From the NCBI GenBank assembly GCA_003210025.1, contig QCNW01000002.1, positions 1 to 64,000 of the forward strand: DNA of 64,000 nucleotides, given 5' to 3'. Source of the DNA: Pelagibacteraceae bacterium AG-426-M19 (GTDB taxonomy: Bacteria; Pseudomonadota; Alphaproteobacteria; Pelagibacterales; Pelagibacteraceae). Below are positions 54,687-64,000 of the stretch, piece by piece. The notes below the pieces were generated by a model. It was not told where the DNA came from, did no database searches, and worked only from the letters and a program-made list of their open reading frames with translations. Position 1 is the stretch's first letter. Each line of letters begins with the position of its first letter. The position numbers were made by a program, and so were the translations under genes.

Positions 54687-56924
54687 CTAGTTTAATCTTA
54701 AATCAAATCTATCTGCATTCATCACTTTGACCCATGCAGATACAAAGTCTTTAACAAATTTGTCAGATGAGTCTTTGCAGGCATAGACTTCGGCTAATGC
54801 TCTTAATTGAGAATTTGAACCAAAAATAAGGTCAACTCTTGAACCTTTCCACTTAGTTTTTTTAGACTTTCTATCTTTACCAACAAAATATTGTTCAGAT
54901 TTGTCAGTTTCTTTCCAAGTGGTACTCATATCAAGAAGATTTACAAAATAATCTGTTGATAGAGTTCCAGGTTTTTTTGTGAAAACTCCATTTTTAGAAC
55001 TATCATAGTTTGTATCTAAAACTCTCATTCCACCCACAAGAACTGTCATCTCTGGTGCCGTTAATCCCATTAATTGTGCCTTATCAATTAATTTTTCCTC
55101 AGCTGAAACATTAGATTTACCTTTTTTCATGTAGTTTCTAAAACCATCCGCTTGCGGCTCAAGTAATCCAAATGAATTTACATCTGTTTGGTCTTGTCTT
55201 GCATCTCCTCTTCCAGGTGTGAATGGAACCTGAATTTTATGACCAGCTTTTTTTGCTGCCATCTCTATTCCTACATTTCCACCTAATACTATAAGGTCCG
55301 CCATTGAGACTGATTTTTTATTTGTATCAAATTTTTTCTTAATTTTTTGTAAAGCTTTAATAACCTTTGAAAGTTTTTTAGGGTTATTGACTTTCCAACT
55401 TCTTTGAGGCTCAAGCATAATTCTTGCTCCGTTTGCTCCACCTCTTTTGTCAGAACCTCTGTATGTAGAAGCAGAAGCCCAAGCCGTAGAAACTAAATCA
55501 GAAACAGAGATTTTTGATTTTGAAAGCTTTGATTTTAAATCTCTTATATCTTTTGATTTAAGTTTATATTTTGGTTTATCTATAGGATCTTGCCAAATTA
55601 ATTGTTCTTTTGGTACTTCGCTACCCAAATAACATGCTCTTGGTCCCATGTCTCTATGAGTAAGCTTAAACCAAGCTCTTGCAAATGCATCAGCAAATTC
55701 ATCTGGATTTTGATAAAAATGTTTTGAAATTGGTCCATAACTTTTATCCATTCTCAAAGATAAATCAGTTGTTTGCATCATTGGAGGATGCATTTTACTT
55801 TTATCATGAGCATCAGGAACCATTTTAATTCTCTGACCATTCTTTTTTGGAGTCCATTGAAATGCTCCAGCAGGTCCTTTTGTCAATTCCCATTCATGGT
55901 TAAATAAACAATCAAAGTAACCCATATCCCATTGTGTTGGTGTTTGTGTCCATGCCCCCTCAATACCACTACTTATTGCGTGTACACCTTTTCCTGATTT
56001 GTAATTACTATTCCAACCAGTTGCTTGATCTTGAATTCTTGATGCCTCTGGATCAGGTCCTTTATGTGATTCAGGTGCAGCACCATGAGATTTTCCAAAA
56101 GTATGGCCACCAGCAACTAGTGCAACTGTTTCATAATCATTCATTGCCATTCGTCCAAATGTTTCTCTAATATCATGAGCTGCTTTCAATGGGTCTGGAT
56201 TAAAATCTGGACCTTGTGGATTTACATAAATTAATCCCATGTGAGAAGCCCCCAATGGTTGTTCAAGATCTCTTTTTCCGCTGTATCTCTTAACACCTAA
56301 CATTTCTTTTTCTGAACCCCAGTAAATATCATCTTCGGGTTCCCAGATATCAGTTCTTCCCGCTCCAAAACCGAACGTTTTAAAGCCCATTGACTCTAAT
56401 GCTACATTTCCAACTAGTATAAATAAATCTGCCCAAGAAATTCTTTTTCCATATTTCTGTTTTATTGGCCATAAAAGTAATCTAGCTTTATCTAAATTAA
56501 CATTATCAGGCCAAGCATTTAACGGTGCAAACCTTTGATTACCTGTTCCAGCTCCCCCTCTACCATCACCTGTTCTGTATGTACCTGCTGCGTGCCATGC
56601 TAATCTAATAAATAAAGGACCATAATGACCGTAATCTGCTGGCCACCAATCTTGTGAGTCTGTCATTAATTTGTTTAAATCTTTTTTGAGTGCTTTGTAG
56701 TTCAGTTTTTTAAATTCTTTAGAATAATTAAATTTTTTCTCCATTGGATTTGATAAATTCGAGTGCTGACTTAAAATTTTCAAATTCAAACTATTTGGCC
56801 AAAAATCTCTATTTGTTTGTCCTCTTCCAGCACTAAATTTTGCTGGTGTACCTGCGCCTGTAAACGGGCACTTGCTTAATTGTGTTGATTTAAACGTTTT
56901 ACTCTTATGAAATTCCGCACTCAT
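54687..56924 (-). CDS. katG: Catalase-peroxidase KatG
   Basis: Haem enzyme that removes hydrogen peroxide. The 745 residues hold the distal triad Arg107, Trp110, His111 ([15 protein letters not shown]), the adduct tyrosine in [10 protein letters not shown], and the proximal His in [12 protein letters not shown], followed by the degenerate C-terminal half. Length is normal. It has an ATG after a short AT-rich gap with two 15-bp sites for an Irr/PerR-type regulator, which is encoded next door on the same strand. Confidence 0.97.
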   Translation of the reverse strand: MSAEFHKSKTFKSTQLSKCPFTGAGTPAKFSAGRGQTNRDFWPNSLNLKILSQHSNLSNPMEKKFNYSKEFKKLNYKALKKDLNKLMTDSQDWWPADYGHYGPLFIRLAWHAAGTYRTGDGRGGAGTGNQRFAPLNAWPDNVNLDKARLLLWPIKQKYGKRISWADLFILVGNVALESMGFKTFGFGAGRTDIWEPEDDIYWGSEKEMLGVKRYSGKRDLEQPLGASHMGLIYVNPQGPDFNPDPLKAAHDIRETFGRMAMNDYETVALVAGGHTFGKSHGAAPESHKGPDPEASRIQDQATGWNSNYKSGKGVHAISSGIEGAWTQTPTQWDMGYFDCLFNHEWELTKGPAGAFQWTPKKNGQRIKMVPDAHDKSKMHPPMMQTTDLSLRMDKSYGPISKHFYQNPDEFADAFARAWFKLTHRDMGPRACYLGSEVPKEQLIWQDPIDKPKYKLKSKDIRDLKSKLSKSKISVSDLVSTAWASASTYRGSDKRGGANGARIMLEPQRSWKVNNPKKLSKVIKALQKIKKKFDTNKKSVSMADLIVLGGNVGIEMAAKKAGHKIQVPFTPGRGDARQDQTDVNSFGLLEPQADGFRNYMKKGKSNVSAEEKLIDKAQLMGLTAPEMTVLVGGMRVLDTNYDSSKNGVFTKKPGTLSTDYFVNLLDMSTTWKETDKSEQYFVGKDRKSKKTKWKGSRVDLIFGSNSQLRALAEVYACKDSSDKFVKDFVSAWVKVMNADRFDLRLN

Positions 56925-56945
56925 TATTATTTATCTCCTTTAATA

Positions 56946-56983
56946 TTATAATTATTCTAATTCCTTGTTTATAATTATTCTAA
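56946..56983 (-). promoter_or_regulatory. Two direct operator-like sites upstream of katG
   Basis: TTATAATTATTCTAA occurs identically at 56946-56960 and 56969-56983, 23 bases apart start to start (about two helix turns). It matches the PerR box TTATAATNATTATAA at 14 of 15 positions and contains an Irr-like ATTCTAA half. It sits 22 bases upstream of the katG ATG, a good place for repression. Confidence 0.6.
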
Positions 56984-57030
56984 AGAAGATTGTCAATAAG
57001 TCAGAATATTTATGATGTAATTTTGAAAAC

Positions 57031-57441
57031 CTAGTCTTCTAATTTAACTAAAACTTCAACTGATTTAATTTTTTTTCCAGGTATAGATTTCTGAATTTCT
57101 ATTGGTCCTACATCCTCATTTTTAAGATCAATAAGCTTTTCTTCTTTAACATCGAAGAAGTGGTGATGATCTGTGACATTTGTATCAAAATAAGTTTGAT
57201 TAGAATTAATAGGTATTTCTTTTAAATATCCTTTTTTATGAAATGCATGAACTGTATTGTAAACAGTTGCTAAAGAAACTTTCTCTCCAGTTTTATCTTT
57301 TATCAAATTGAATAAGTCGTTTATTGTGAAATGGAAAGTTTTATCTCTATTAAATAAAACCTCGCATATATTTATTCTTTGTTTAGTTGGTCTTAAGCTA
57401 GAGTTTCTTAGTTTTTCAATAAATTCTTGTTTACTAGTCAT
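57031..57441 (-). CDS. irr: Fur-family regulator, Irr/PerR type
   Basis: Metal- or haem-responsive repressor. With start ATG 57441 the product is 136 residues, with the winged-helix signature SLATVYNTVHAFHKKGYL (57-74) and the metal region TDHHHFFDV (His92-94). Only Cys26 is present, so the CxxC structural zinc sites of classical Fur/PerR are absent, as in Irr. Its position next to fabA-fabB-fabI matches alphaproteobacterial irr (from memory). It likely controls katG and itself; the gene name is a best guess. Confidence 0.8.
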   Translation of the reverse strand: MTSKQEFIEKLRNSSLRPTKQRINICEVLFNRDKTFHFTINDLFNLIKDKTGEKVSLATVYNTVHAFHKKGYLKEIPINSNQTYFDTNVTDHHHFFDVKEEKLIDLKNEDVGPIEIQKSIPGKKIKSVEVLVKLED

Positions 57442-57448
57442 TAGCAAT

Positions 57449-57463
57449 TTAAAACTATTCTAA
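57449..57463. promoter_or_regulatory. Third operator-like site, between irr and fabA
   Basis: TTAAAACTATTCTAA matches the katG site at 13 of 15 positions. It lies eight bases from the regulator's ATG. A TATAAT at 57477-57482 is nearly symmetric and could serve the fabA promoter and, on the other strand, the regulator. The site could support autoregulation and affect fabA. Confidence 0.5.
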
Positions 57464-57514
57464 ACTATTTGTATATTATAATGTACCTAAATCAAGTAAT
57501 AAGATTACAAAATT

Positions 57515-58015
57515 ATGAAAAAAAGTTCCTTTAATTACGACGAGCTAATTGATTGCGCTAATGGTAAGTTATTTGGACCAGGTAATGCAAAATTACCTTC
57601 TCCACCAATGCTAATGTTTGATAGAATTACAGAAATAACTGAGAGTGAGGGTTTTTATAAAAAAGGATCTATGAAAGCCGAACTTGATATTAAGGATAAT
57701 TTGTGGTTCTTTGATTGTCATTTTAGAGAAGATCCAGTTATGCCAGGTTGTCTTGGTTTAGATGCTATGTGGCAGCTAGTTGGCTTTTTTCTTGGTTGGC
57801 TGGGAAATCCAGGAAGAGGTAGAGCGTTAGGTGTAAGTACTGTAAAATTCACTGGGGAAGTTCTTAAAAATGTCAAAATGGCAACATATGAAATAGATAT
57901 GAAAAGAATTCTTGTTAAAGGAGAAACAACTGTAGGTCTTGCAAATGGAATATTGCTTGCTGACGGAAAAAAGATTTATAGTGCAGAAAATCTTAAGGTA
58001 GGATTATTTAAATAA
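57515..58015 (+). CDS. fabA: 3-hydroxydecanoyl-ACP dehydratase/isomerase
   Basis: Branch-point enzyme of anaerobic unsaturated fatty-acid synthesis, forming cis-3-decenoyl-ACP. The 166 residues have catalytic His in [25 protein letters not shown] (near 71) and GRGRALG. Length is normal. The stop overlaps the fabB start by one base, so fabA-fabB are coupled. Confidence 0.97.
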   Translation: MKKSSFNYDELIDCANGKLFGPGNAKLPSPPMLMFDRITEITESEGFYKKGSMKAELDIKDNLWFFDCHFREDPVMPGCLGLDAMWQLVGFFLGWLGNPGRGRALGVSTVKFTGEVLKNVKMATYEIDMKRILVKGETTVGLANGILLADGKKIYSAENLKVGLFK

Positions 58016-59226
58016 TGAAAAGAGTAGTTGTAACAGGACTTGGTGTAGTTTCATGTTTAGGAAATAATCAAGATGAAGTTTATCAATCATTAGTTAATAC
58101 AAAATCAGGGATAACATTTTCTGAGGAATATAAAGAACATAACTTAAAGAGCCATATTCATGGTAAACCTAATATCAAATTAGAAGATTATATTGATAGA
58201 AAGGTTATTCGGTTTATGGGTGCTGGATCAGCATATAATTATGTTGCTATGAGTGAAGCAGTTAAAGACTCTGGATTAGAAGAAAATGAGGTTAGTAATA
58301 TTTCAACTGGGATGGTAATGGGATCAGGAGGACCATCAATTGAAAATGTAATATTAGCATCAGATAAGACTAGAGAAAAAAATCCAAAAAAGATGGGTCC
58401 ATTTATAGTTCCAAGAACAATGGCAAGTACTGCTTCTGCCACTCTAGCAGTTCCATTTAAAATCAAAGGCACTAATTACACAATAAGTTCTGCGTGTGCA
58501 ACGAGTGGTCATTGTATTGGTAATGCAATGGAACTTATTCAATTAGGAAAACAAAATATTATTTTTGCAGGTGGCAGTGATGAGGTTCACTTTGCAATGA
58601 CTGCAATGTTTGATGCAATGACTGCACTATCCTCGAAATATAACGATACCCCAGAAAGAGCCTCAAGACCGTATGATAAAACAAGAGATGGTTTTGTAAT
58701 TGCTGGTGGAGGTGGAGTTCTTGTTTTAGAGGAATATGAGCATGCCAAAGCAAGAGGTGCTCAAATATACGCAGAATTAACTGGTTATGGAGCAACCTCA
58801 GATGGCTATGATATGGTTGCGCCATCTGGCGAGGGAGCGGTGAGATGTATGAAAATGGCTCTAGCAACTTCAAAAAATAAAATTGACTATATTAATACTC
58901 ACGGGACATCAACACCTGTAGGAGATATTACAGAATTAAAAGCAGTGGGTGAAGCTTTCCCAGACTATAAACCTAAAATAAGTTCAACAAAATCTTTGTC
59001 AGGTCATTCATTAGGTGCAACTTCAGTTCACGAAGCAATTTACAGTTTGATAATGATGAAAAACAATTTTATTTCAGCGTCAGCAAATATTTCAGAAATA
59101 GATGATGAAGCAAAAAACTATCCAATTGTTACACAAGTTGAAAAAGACGTAAATTTAAATGCAATTATGTCTAACAGCTTTGGTTTTGGTGGAACTAATG
59201 CAACATTAGTTTTTGAGAAAGTTTAA
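58015..59226 (+). CDS. fabB: Beta-ketoacyl-ACP synthase I
   Basis: Condensing enzyme required with FabA for unsaturated fatty acids. The 403 residues have the active-site Cys in [11 protein letters not shown], the two His in HGTSTPVGD and [13 protein letters not shown], and NSFGFGGTN near the end. Its stop is a few bases before the fabI start. Confidence 0.97.
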   Translation: MKRVVVTGLGVVSCLGNNQDEVYQSLVNTKSGITFSEEYKEHNLKSHIHGKPNIKLEDYIDRKVIRFMGAGSAYNYVAMSEAVKDSGLEENEVSNISTGMVMGSGGPSIENVILASDKTREKNPKKMGPFIVPRTMASTASATLAVPFKIKGTNYTISSACATSGHCIGNAMELIQLGKQNIIFAGGSDEVHFAMTAMFDAMTALSSKYNDTPERASRPYDKTRDGFVIAGGGGVLVLEEYEHAKARGAQIYAELTGYGATSDGYDMVAPSGEGAVRCMKMALATSKNKIDYINTHGTSTPVGDITELKAVGEAFPDYKPKISSTKSLSGHSLGATSVHEAIYSLIMMKNNFISASANISEIDDEAKNYPIVTQVEKDVNLNAIMSNSFGFGGTNATLVFEKV

Positions 59227-59230
59227 ATCT

Positions 59231-60016
59231 ATGAGTTTAATGAAGGGAAAAAAAGGTCTTATCATGGGCGTTGCCAATGAGAGATCAATTGCATGGGGTA
59301 TATCTCAAAAACTTGCTGAAGCTGGAGCAGAGTTAGCTTTTACATATTTGGGTGATGCTTTAAAAAAAAGAGTTGTTCCACTTGCAGAAAAACTAAATTC
59401 AAATGTCACTTTTAGCTGTGATGTAGAAAAAAAAGAAGAAGTTGTAAAACTTTTTAAAGATGTAAAAAGTCAATGGGGAGAAATTGATTTTGTTGTACAT
59501 GCAATTGCATTTTCAGATAAATCCGAGTTATCAGGAGAATATTTAAATACAACTAGAGAAAACTTTTTAAGAAGTATGTTAATATCTTGTTTTTCATTTA
59601 CTGAAGTTGCTAGAGAAGCATCTAAAATAATGAAGCAAGGTGGAAGTATGATTACTTTGAGTTATGAGGCAAATAAAGCCATACCTAATTATAATGTAAT
59701 GGGAGTATGTAAAGCTGCACTAGAATCTAGTGTTAAATATCTTGCAAGGGATCTGGGAGCAAAGAATATTAGAGTTAATGCAATAAGTGCTGGTCCAATT
59801 AAAACACTAGCTGCATCTGCAATTGGCGATGCTAAATTTCTTTACAAGTGGAATGCCGATCATTCATTTTTGAAAAGAAATGTTGATAATCTTGATGTTG
59901 GAAATTCAGCATTATATCTTTTAAGCGATATGGCAGGTGGTGTTACCGGAGAAATTCATTATGTGGATGCTGGTTACAATAAAGTTGGAATGCCAGATCC
60001 TAAGAACATTACCTGA
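59231..60016 (+). CDS. fabI: Enoyl-ACP reductase (NADH)
   Basis: Last reduction in the fatty-acid elongation cycle. I chose ATG 59231 (261 residues) because the conserved start is SLMKGKKGLIMGVANERSIAWGI; an upstream TTG at 59213 adds six residues from the fabB overlap. The catalytic Tyr and Lys are in YNVMGVCKAALE, and AISAGPIKTLAASAI is typical. Confidence 0.96.
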   Translation: MSLMKGKKGLIMGVANERSIAWGISQKLAEAGAELAFTYLGDALKKRVVPLAEKLNSNVTFSCDVEKKEEVVKLFKDVKSQWGEIDFVVHAIAFSDKSELSGEYLNTTRENFLRSMLISCFSFTEVAREASKIMKQGGSMITLSYEANKAIPNYNVMGVCKAALESSVKYLARDLGAKNIRVNAISAGPIKTLAASAIGDAKFLYKWNADHSFLKRNVDNLDVGNSALYLLSDMAGGVTGEIHYVDAGYNKVGMPDPKNIT

Positions 60017-60030
60017 AATTTAGTTAAATT

Positions 60031-60420
60031 ATGATGGAACAAATTAGTATTTATCTAACAAGTATAATATTTGGAATTATGCTCTTCTTTTCTTTTGTTA
60101 TAGCACCTGTAACTTTCACTGCATTAGATGAAGAAAATGCTAGAAAATTCATAAGAAAAATATTTCCTTATTACTACACTGTTAATTTAGCAATTAGTAT
60201 TTCAGTTTTAATTTGCTTTATGATTCTGAAAATATTTTCCTTAGATTTTTATTTAATTTTGAGTGTTGCGGTATTATTTGCTGTATCAAATTTTTTACTA
60301 ATGCCACTGATAAATAAGTTCAGAGATGATAAGCAAGATAAAAAATTTAAACAATCACACTTTGTTTCTGTGGTGATAAATTTTGTGCAAATGATTTTGT
60401 TGGTAATTGTCTTAATTTAA
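60031..60420 (+). CDS. DUF4149 (TMEM205-like) membrane protein
   Basis: Four-segment membrane protein of 129 residues. It resembles DUF4149, with an early FGIMLFFSFVIAPVTFTALDE and a C-terminal KQSHFVSVVINFVQ region. Its function is unknown. It lies 14 bases after fabI, probably in the same transcript, and overlaps a small minus-strand ORF by four bases. Confidence 0.8.
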   Translation: MMEQISIYLTSIIFGIMLFFSFVIAPVTFTALDEENARKFIRKIFPYYYTVNLAISISVLICFMILKIFSLDFYLILSVAVLFAVSNFLLMPLINKFRDDKQDKKFKQSHFVSVVINFVQMILLVIVLI

Positions 60421-60569
60421 AAAGAATTAGTAATACCTAAGCCAACAGCAATAAAAATACCTAACCAGATTAAACCTTTAATAAAAAAAAATGCAAAACT
60501 ACCAAGTAATAAATATCTTCCATATTTATTTTTCTGTAGTTCTAACTTAAAGTTTTTTAAAAGCTTCAT
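60417..60569 (-). CDS. Small membrane protein (50 residues)
   Basis: ORF of 50 codons beginning MKLLKNFKLELQKNKYGRY, followed by LLLGSFAFFFIKGLIWLGIFIAVG. It resembles, from memory, a small alphaproteobacterial transmembrane protein with a Tyr-Gly-Arg-Tyr and a Lys-Gly-Leu-hydrophobic-Trp pattern. No Shine-Dalgarno is visible. Because of the patterned sequence I think it is real, but its function is unknown. Confidence 0.55.
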   Translation of the reverse strand: MKLLKNFKLELQKNKYGRYLLLGSFAFFFIKGLIWLGIFIAVGLGITNSF

Positions 60570-60596
60570 TCTATTATAATTTATTACAATTATTTT

Positions 60597-60959
60597 TTAC
60601 TTGATCTTTTCCCACTCTTTCATACCACCAGAGATATTTTTGACATTTTTAACCCCCATATCCTTCATAGTTTTGGTTGCTAATGTTCCTTGTCCGCCAA
60701 CACCACAAAAAACTACATATTCTTTATCTGGATTATTTTTAAACATATCATTTTCTAGAGGACTTCCTTCTGCTAAATAAAATTCTAATAAACCTCTATC
60801 TAAGTGAATTGCATTACCGATCGTGCCTTTAGAAAAGCTCTCTTTATCCCTAACATCAATAAATTGAACATTTGGATCATTTAGCTTTTCTTTTACATCA
60901 CTAGCGCTGATATTTTCAATTTCATTTCTTACACTCATCAAATCATCAAATTTTTTCAT
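60597..60959 (-). CDS. Single-domain rhodanese-like sulfurtransferase
   Basis: A 120-residue rhodanese domain with DVRDKESFSKGTIGNAIHL and the active-site Cys in VVFCGVGGQGTLATKTM, ending with ISGGMKEWEKIK. Such proteins transfer sulfur or detoxify cyanide or thiols; the specific role is unknown. It lies 15 bases after pnp, suggesting co-transcription. Confidence 0.88.
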   Translation of the reverse strand: MKKFDDLMSVRNEIENISASDVKEKLNDPNVQFIDVRDKESFSKGTIGNAIHLDRGLLEFYLAEGSPLENDMFKNNPDKEYVVFCGVGGQGTLATKTMKDMGVKNVKNISGGMKEWEKIK

Positions 60960-60974
60960 ATTTTTCCTATAAAT

Positions 60975-63047
60975 TTATATTGCAGCTTGTTTAATTGATA
61001 ACTTAACTTTTCCTCTATCAAAGCCTATTACTTTAACTTTAACTTCATCACCTTCTTTTACTACATCAGTTACTTTACCGACTCTCTTGTCAGCAAGCTC
61101 TGATATGTGAACGAGACCATCTTGTTTTCCTAGGAAATTAACAAATGCACCAAACTCCATAATTTTCATTACTTTTCCATTGTAAATTTTATTGAGTTCA
61201 GCTTTAGCAGTTAAGTCTTTAATCATTTGCATAGCTTTGTTTCTGGATTCTTCATCTGGAGCAGCTACTGTAACTTCACCTTCGTCATTGATGTCAACTT
61301 TGGCACCAGATACCTCAACTATTTCTCTTATAGTTGCTCCACCTTTTCCAATGACTGTAGCAATATCTTTCTTGTCTACAGTAATTTTCTCCATCTTAGG
61401 AGTATGTTTTCCAACATCTTCCCTTGATTTAGATAAAGCTTTATTCATTTCACCTAGAATGTGAATTCTTCCATTTTTTGCTTGTTTTAAGGCTTGTTCC
61501 ATAATTTCAAATGTTATTCCTGTAATTTTAATGTCCATTTGAAGAGATGTTATTCCGTCTTTAGTTCCAGCAACTTTAAAGTCCATATCACCTAGGTGAT
61601 CTTCATCTCCAAGAATATCTGAAAGAACGCTGAAGTCATCTCCTTCTTTAATTAATCCCATTGCAATACCAGCAACTGGTTCTTTAATTGGTACACCTGC
61701 ATCCATCAAAGCTAAAGATGAACCACAAACAGTCGCCATAGAAGAAGAACCGTTTGACTCAGTTATCTCTGATACAATTCTAAATGTGTAAGGAAAACTC
61801 TCTTTAGAAGGCAAAGAAGAATTTATTGCTCTCCAAGCTAATTTTCCATGACCTATTTCTCTTCTACCAGTACCTATTCTACCAGTTTCTCCTACTGAGA
61901 AAGGTGGAAAATTATAATGAAGCATAAATCTCTCTTTTTGTAGACCCTCCAAACTTTCTATTTTTTGTTCATCATCAGATGTTCCAAGTGTAGTTGTAAC
62001 TATCGCTTGTGTTTCTCCTCGAGTAAACAAAGCAGAACCATGAACTCTTGGAAGAATTCCAACTTCACACATAATTGGTCTAACATCTGCAAGACCTCTA
62101 CCATCAATCCGATTTTTGTTTTTAAGAATATCTGTTCTGACAATTCTTTTTTCTAAATTTTTAAGCTCAGAATTTACATCAAGATCGGTATAATTCTCAT
62201 CTTCTTCATAAAGCTTTTTTGCTTTATCAGTTATTTCTGAAATTAAATTCGATCTTTCTTGTTTATCCTTTATTGAAAATGCTTTTTTAAGTTCCTCAGT
62301 AAATTCGCTTTCCAATTTATTTTTTACTTCTGAAAGATCTTTTTTCTCAATTACCCAATCAGGTTTTTTACATTCTTTCGCTAAATCCTCGATCATCTCG
62401 ATTACAGGAACAAAACCTTCGTGCCCAAACTTAACGGCATTTAACATTTCCTCTTCAGTTAAACCACTTGCTTCGGACTCAACCATTAAAACCGCGTCTT
62501 TTGTTCCAGCCACCACAAGATCTAATTTAGAATCTTTAAGTTGTGCTTTGGTAGGGTTAAGAACATATTCTCCTTTAATAAAGCCAACTCTAGACGCACC
62601 TACAGGACCCAAAAATGGCATTCCTGAAATTGCCAATGCTGCTGATGAAGCAATTATTGATAAAATGTCTGCTTCGTTTTCTTTGTCATAAGATATCACA
62701 GTTGGTAGTACTTGAACTTCATTTTTAAATTCATCTGGAAAAAGTGGTCTGATAGGTCTATCAATTAATCTTGAAATTAATGTTTCACTATCAGTTGGTC
62801 TTGCTTCTCTTTTAAAATATCCACCTGGAATTTTACCAGCTGCATAATATTTTTCTTGATAATTTACTGACAAAGGAAAGTAATCCATATCTGGATTAAC
62901 TTTTTTAGCTCCGACTGCTGTTGCTAAAACTACTGTTTCTCCGCACTGAGCTATAATTGCTCCATCTGCTTGTCTTGCTATTTTGCCTGTTTCTAAACTG
63001 ATTTTTTTTCCTGCTACTTCTATTTCTTTCTTTATAACTTTAAACAT
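60975..63047 (-). CDS. pnp: Polyribonucleotide nucleotidyltransferase
   Basis: Phosphorolytic 3'-5' exoribonuclease, a partner in RNA degradation. The 690 residues show both RNase PH halves ([32 protein letters not shown]), then a KH domain ([18 protein letters not shown]) and a C-terminal S1 domain ([28 protein letters not shown]). It starts right after the rpsO stop. Confidence 0.98.
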   Translation of the reverse strand: MFKVIKKEIEVAGKKISLETGKIARQADGAIIAQCGETVVLATAVGAKKVNPDMDYFPLSVNYQEKYYAAGKIPGGYFKREARPTDSETLISRLIDRPIRPLFPDEFKNEVQVLPTVISYDKENEADILSIIASSAALAISGMPFLGPVGASRVGFIKGEYVLNPTKAQLKDSKLDLVVAGTKDAVLMVESEASGLTEEEMLNAVKFGHEGFVPVIEMIEDLAKECKKPDWVIEKKDLSEVKNKLESEFTEELKKAFSIKDKQERSNLISEITDKAKKLYEEDENYTDLDVNSELKNLEKRIVRTDILKNKNRIDGRGLADVRPIMCEVGILPRVHGSALFTRGETQAIVTTTLGTSDDEQKIESLEGLQKERFMLHYNFPPFSVGETGRIGTGRREIGHGKLAWRAINSSLPSKESFPYTFRIVSEITESNGSSSMATVCGSSLALMDAGVPIKEPVAGIAMGLIKEGDDFSVLSDILGDEDHLGDMDFKVAGTKDGITSLQMDIKITGITFEIMEQALKQAKNGRIHILGEMNKALSKSREDVGKHTPKMEKITVDKKDIATVIGKGGATIREIVEVSGAKVDINDEGEVTVAAPDEESRNKAMQMIKDLTAKAELNKIYNGKVMKIMEFGAFVNFLGKQDGLVHISELADKRVGKVTDVVKEGDEVKVKVIGFDRGKVKLSIKQAAI

Positions 63048-63296
63048 TTACTTCCTTAAATTTAATTTTGATATTACTTCTTTATAAGACTCAACTTTAT
63101 TTTTCTTTAGATAATCTAACAATTTTTTCCTTCTATTTACTGCTCTTAAAAGTCCAACAGATGAATGTTTATCTTTTTTGAACTGTTTAATGTGTTTAGA
63201 TAAGTTCTCAATTTTGTCTGTTAGTTGAGCAACTTGAGCTTCAGAAGAGCCTGTATCCTTATCATGGATTGCCAGTTCTTTTACTTTGTTTGCCAT
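63048..63296 (-). CDS. rpsO: 30S ribosomal protein S15
   Basis: Binds 16S rRNA early in 30S assembly. The 82 residues lack a few N-terminal positions of the usual 89, but contain DTGSSEAQVAQLTDKI, HSSVGLLRAVNRRKKLLDYL and ESYKEVI. It immediately precedes pnp, the conserved rpsO-pnp pair. Confidence 0.97.
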   Translation of the reverse strand: MANKVKELAIHDKDTGSSEAQVAQLTDKIENLSKHIKQFKKDKHSSVGLLRAVNRRKKLLDYLKKNKVESYKEVISKLNLRK

Positions 63297-63306
63297 TTTC
63301 TTTTCC

Positions 63307-63672
63307 TTATTTATTTGTTTGTTTTATTAAATTTTCAATTTTTTCTGCGTAATCGAAAGAATTATCTTTTACAAAAAATAGCTTTGGTAAAAATTTCATT
63401 ACTATCCTTTTTGATAAGACTTTTCTTATTACAAATGAAAATTCTTTTAATTTAGCAACGACTTCTTCGGCGTCTTTTCCGCCTAAAGGCATTACAAAAA
63501 TTTTTGCTGTTTTTAAATCTGGAGACATTCTAACTTCAGTCACTGTTATCTCTTTTGTAGATAAATTTGGTAGTTTTGCTTCATCTCTGATAAATATCAT
63601 TCCTAAAGCTTGTTTAATCATTTCACCAACCCTTAATTGTCTTTGAGTAACTGGTTTTCCTAAATTGGTCAT
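63307..63672 (-). CDS. rbfA: Ribosome-binding factor A
   Basis: 30S maturation factor that helps process the 16S 5' end. The 121 residues have TQRQLRVGEMIKQAL and the KH-like core with VTEVRMSPDLKTAKIFVMPLGG. The start overlaps the infB stop by one base (TAATG type). It lies 10 bases before rpsO. Confidence 0.95.
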   Translation of the reverse strand: MTNLGKPVTQRQLRVGEMIKQALGMIFIRDEAKLPNLSTKEITVTEVRMSPDLKTAKIFVMPLGGKDAEEVVAKLKEFSFVIRKVLSKRIVMKFLPKLFFVKDNSFDYAEKIENLIKQTNK

Positions 63673-64000
63673 TATATTGTTCTCTCTGTTACTGTAGAAT
63701 TATATACTTCAATTACGTCATTTTTCTGGAAATCGACAAAATCCTTAAGTGTTATTCCACATTCCAAACCAGCAGACACCTGTTTAGTTTGATTTTTTTC
63801 TCTAAATATTGAGCCAATTTTTCCATTGAAAATTATAGCTCCATCTCTAATAACCCTTGCATTAGAGTCTTGAGTAATTTCTCCATCTGTTACTTTGGAA
63901 CCTGCAACCTTTCCTACTTTTGAAACCTTAAATATTTCCAATATCTCTGCTGTTCCAATAATTTTTTCGTCTACTTCTGGAGTTAATAGACCAGACATTT
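63672..64000 (-). CDS. infB: Translation initiation factor IF-2, C-terminal part only
   Basis: GTPase that recruits initiator tRNA to the ribosome. Only about the last 109 residues are inside the window; the gene continues past base 64000. The fragment has GTAEILEIFKVSKVGKVAGSKVTDG, the domain IV motif, and GLECGITLKDFVDFQKNDVIEVY. Order infB-rbfA-rpsO-pnp is the common cluster. Confidence 0.96.
   Translation of the reverse strand, partial: MSGLLTPEVDEKIIGTAEILEIFKVSKVGKVAGSKVTDGEITQDSNARVIRDGAIIFNGKIGSIFREKNQTKQVSAGLECGITLKDFVDFQKNDVIEVYNSTVTERTI

Noticed and set aside
58559..58873. Antisense ORF inside fabB rich in His, Leu and Gln
   Set aside because: A mirror of fabB codons, without start signals or family similarity.

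Overview
The window is very AT-rich, densely packed DNA from a free-living alphaproteobacterium. It most resembles the SAR11 clade (Pelagibacterales): tiny intergenic gaps, ATGA and TAATG overlaps, Lys/Asn/Ile-rich proteins, and alphaproteobacterial neighbourhoods such as a Fur/Irr-type regulator beside fabA-fabB-fabI, a Suv3-like helicase with ferredoxin and CarD, and argH-lipoprotein-lysA. The clade is inferred from composition and gene content; no search was run. I see no phage, IS element, CRISPR array or rRNA operon. Two tRNAs are present (Arg-ACG, Leu-CAA).

Layout. 1-9493 (minus): a translation cluster read as glycosyltransferase, thrS, infC, rpmI, rplT, pheS, pheT, lepA (lepA is cut by the window edge). 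9536-10297: a serine hydrolase. 10290-16219 (minus): gltB and gltD. 16398-17165: uppP. 17160-23507 (minus): an operon of pyruvate dehydrogenase E1 (with an unusual fused N-terminal lipoyl domain), E2, a gamma-butyrobetaine-hydroxylase-like dioxygenase and a DMT transporter. 23619-24211: tRNA-Arg, a tiny membrane ORF and a hotdog thioesterase. 24208-30891 (minus): TAXI-type TRAP permease, its receptor, an aminotransferase and acetoacetyl-CoA synthetase.

31054-35111 (plus): Suv3-like helicase, TerB-like protein, FdxA ferredoxin, and CarD with a long Lys-rich N-terminal tail. Convergent to it is a 27-codon gene for an extremely basic peptide with its own Shine-Dalgarno and terminator. 35435-37239 (minus): an acyl-CoA synthetase and tRNA-Leu. 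37305-44410: mostly housekeeping genes (DedA-like, dsbB, coq7, HNH, esterase, HIG1, TlpA, argH, an LptM-like lipoprotein, lysA, plsC). 44407-48337 (minus): dnaN, dnaA, rpsT, mutM. 48370-53478 (plus): ubiE, ubiB, coaBC, dut, moeB/thiF-like and an SH3 protein.

53505-57441 (minus): a small zinc-ribbon protein, DUF2061, an Asp/Asn-hydroxylase-like enzyme, katG and an Irr/PerR-type regulator. Matching 15-bp operator-like sites lie upstream of katG and between the regulator and fabA. 57515-60420 (plus): fabA-fabB-fabI and a DUF4149 protein. 60417-64000 (minus): a small membrane protein, a rhodanese, pnp, rpsO, rbfA and the end of infB.

The most notable items are the lipoyl-E1 fusion, the 27-aa basic peptide beside a Lys-tailed CarD, the duplicated Irr/PerR-like boxes around katG and the regulator, and an attenuator-like hairpin between the TRAP receptor and its permease.
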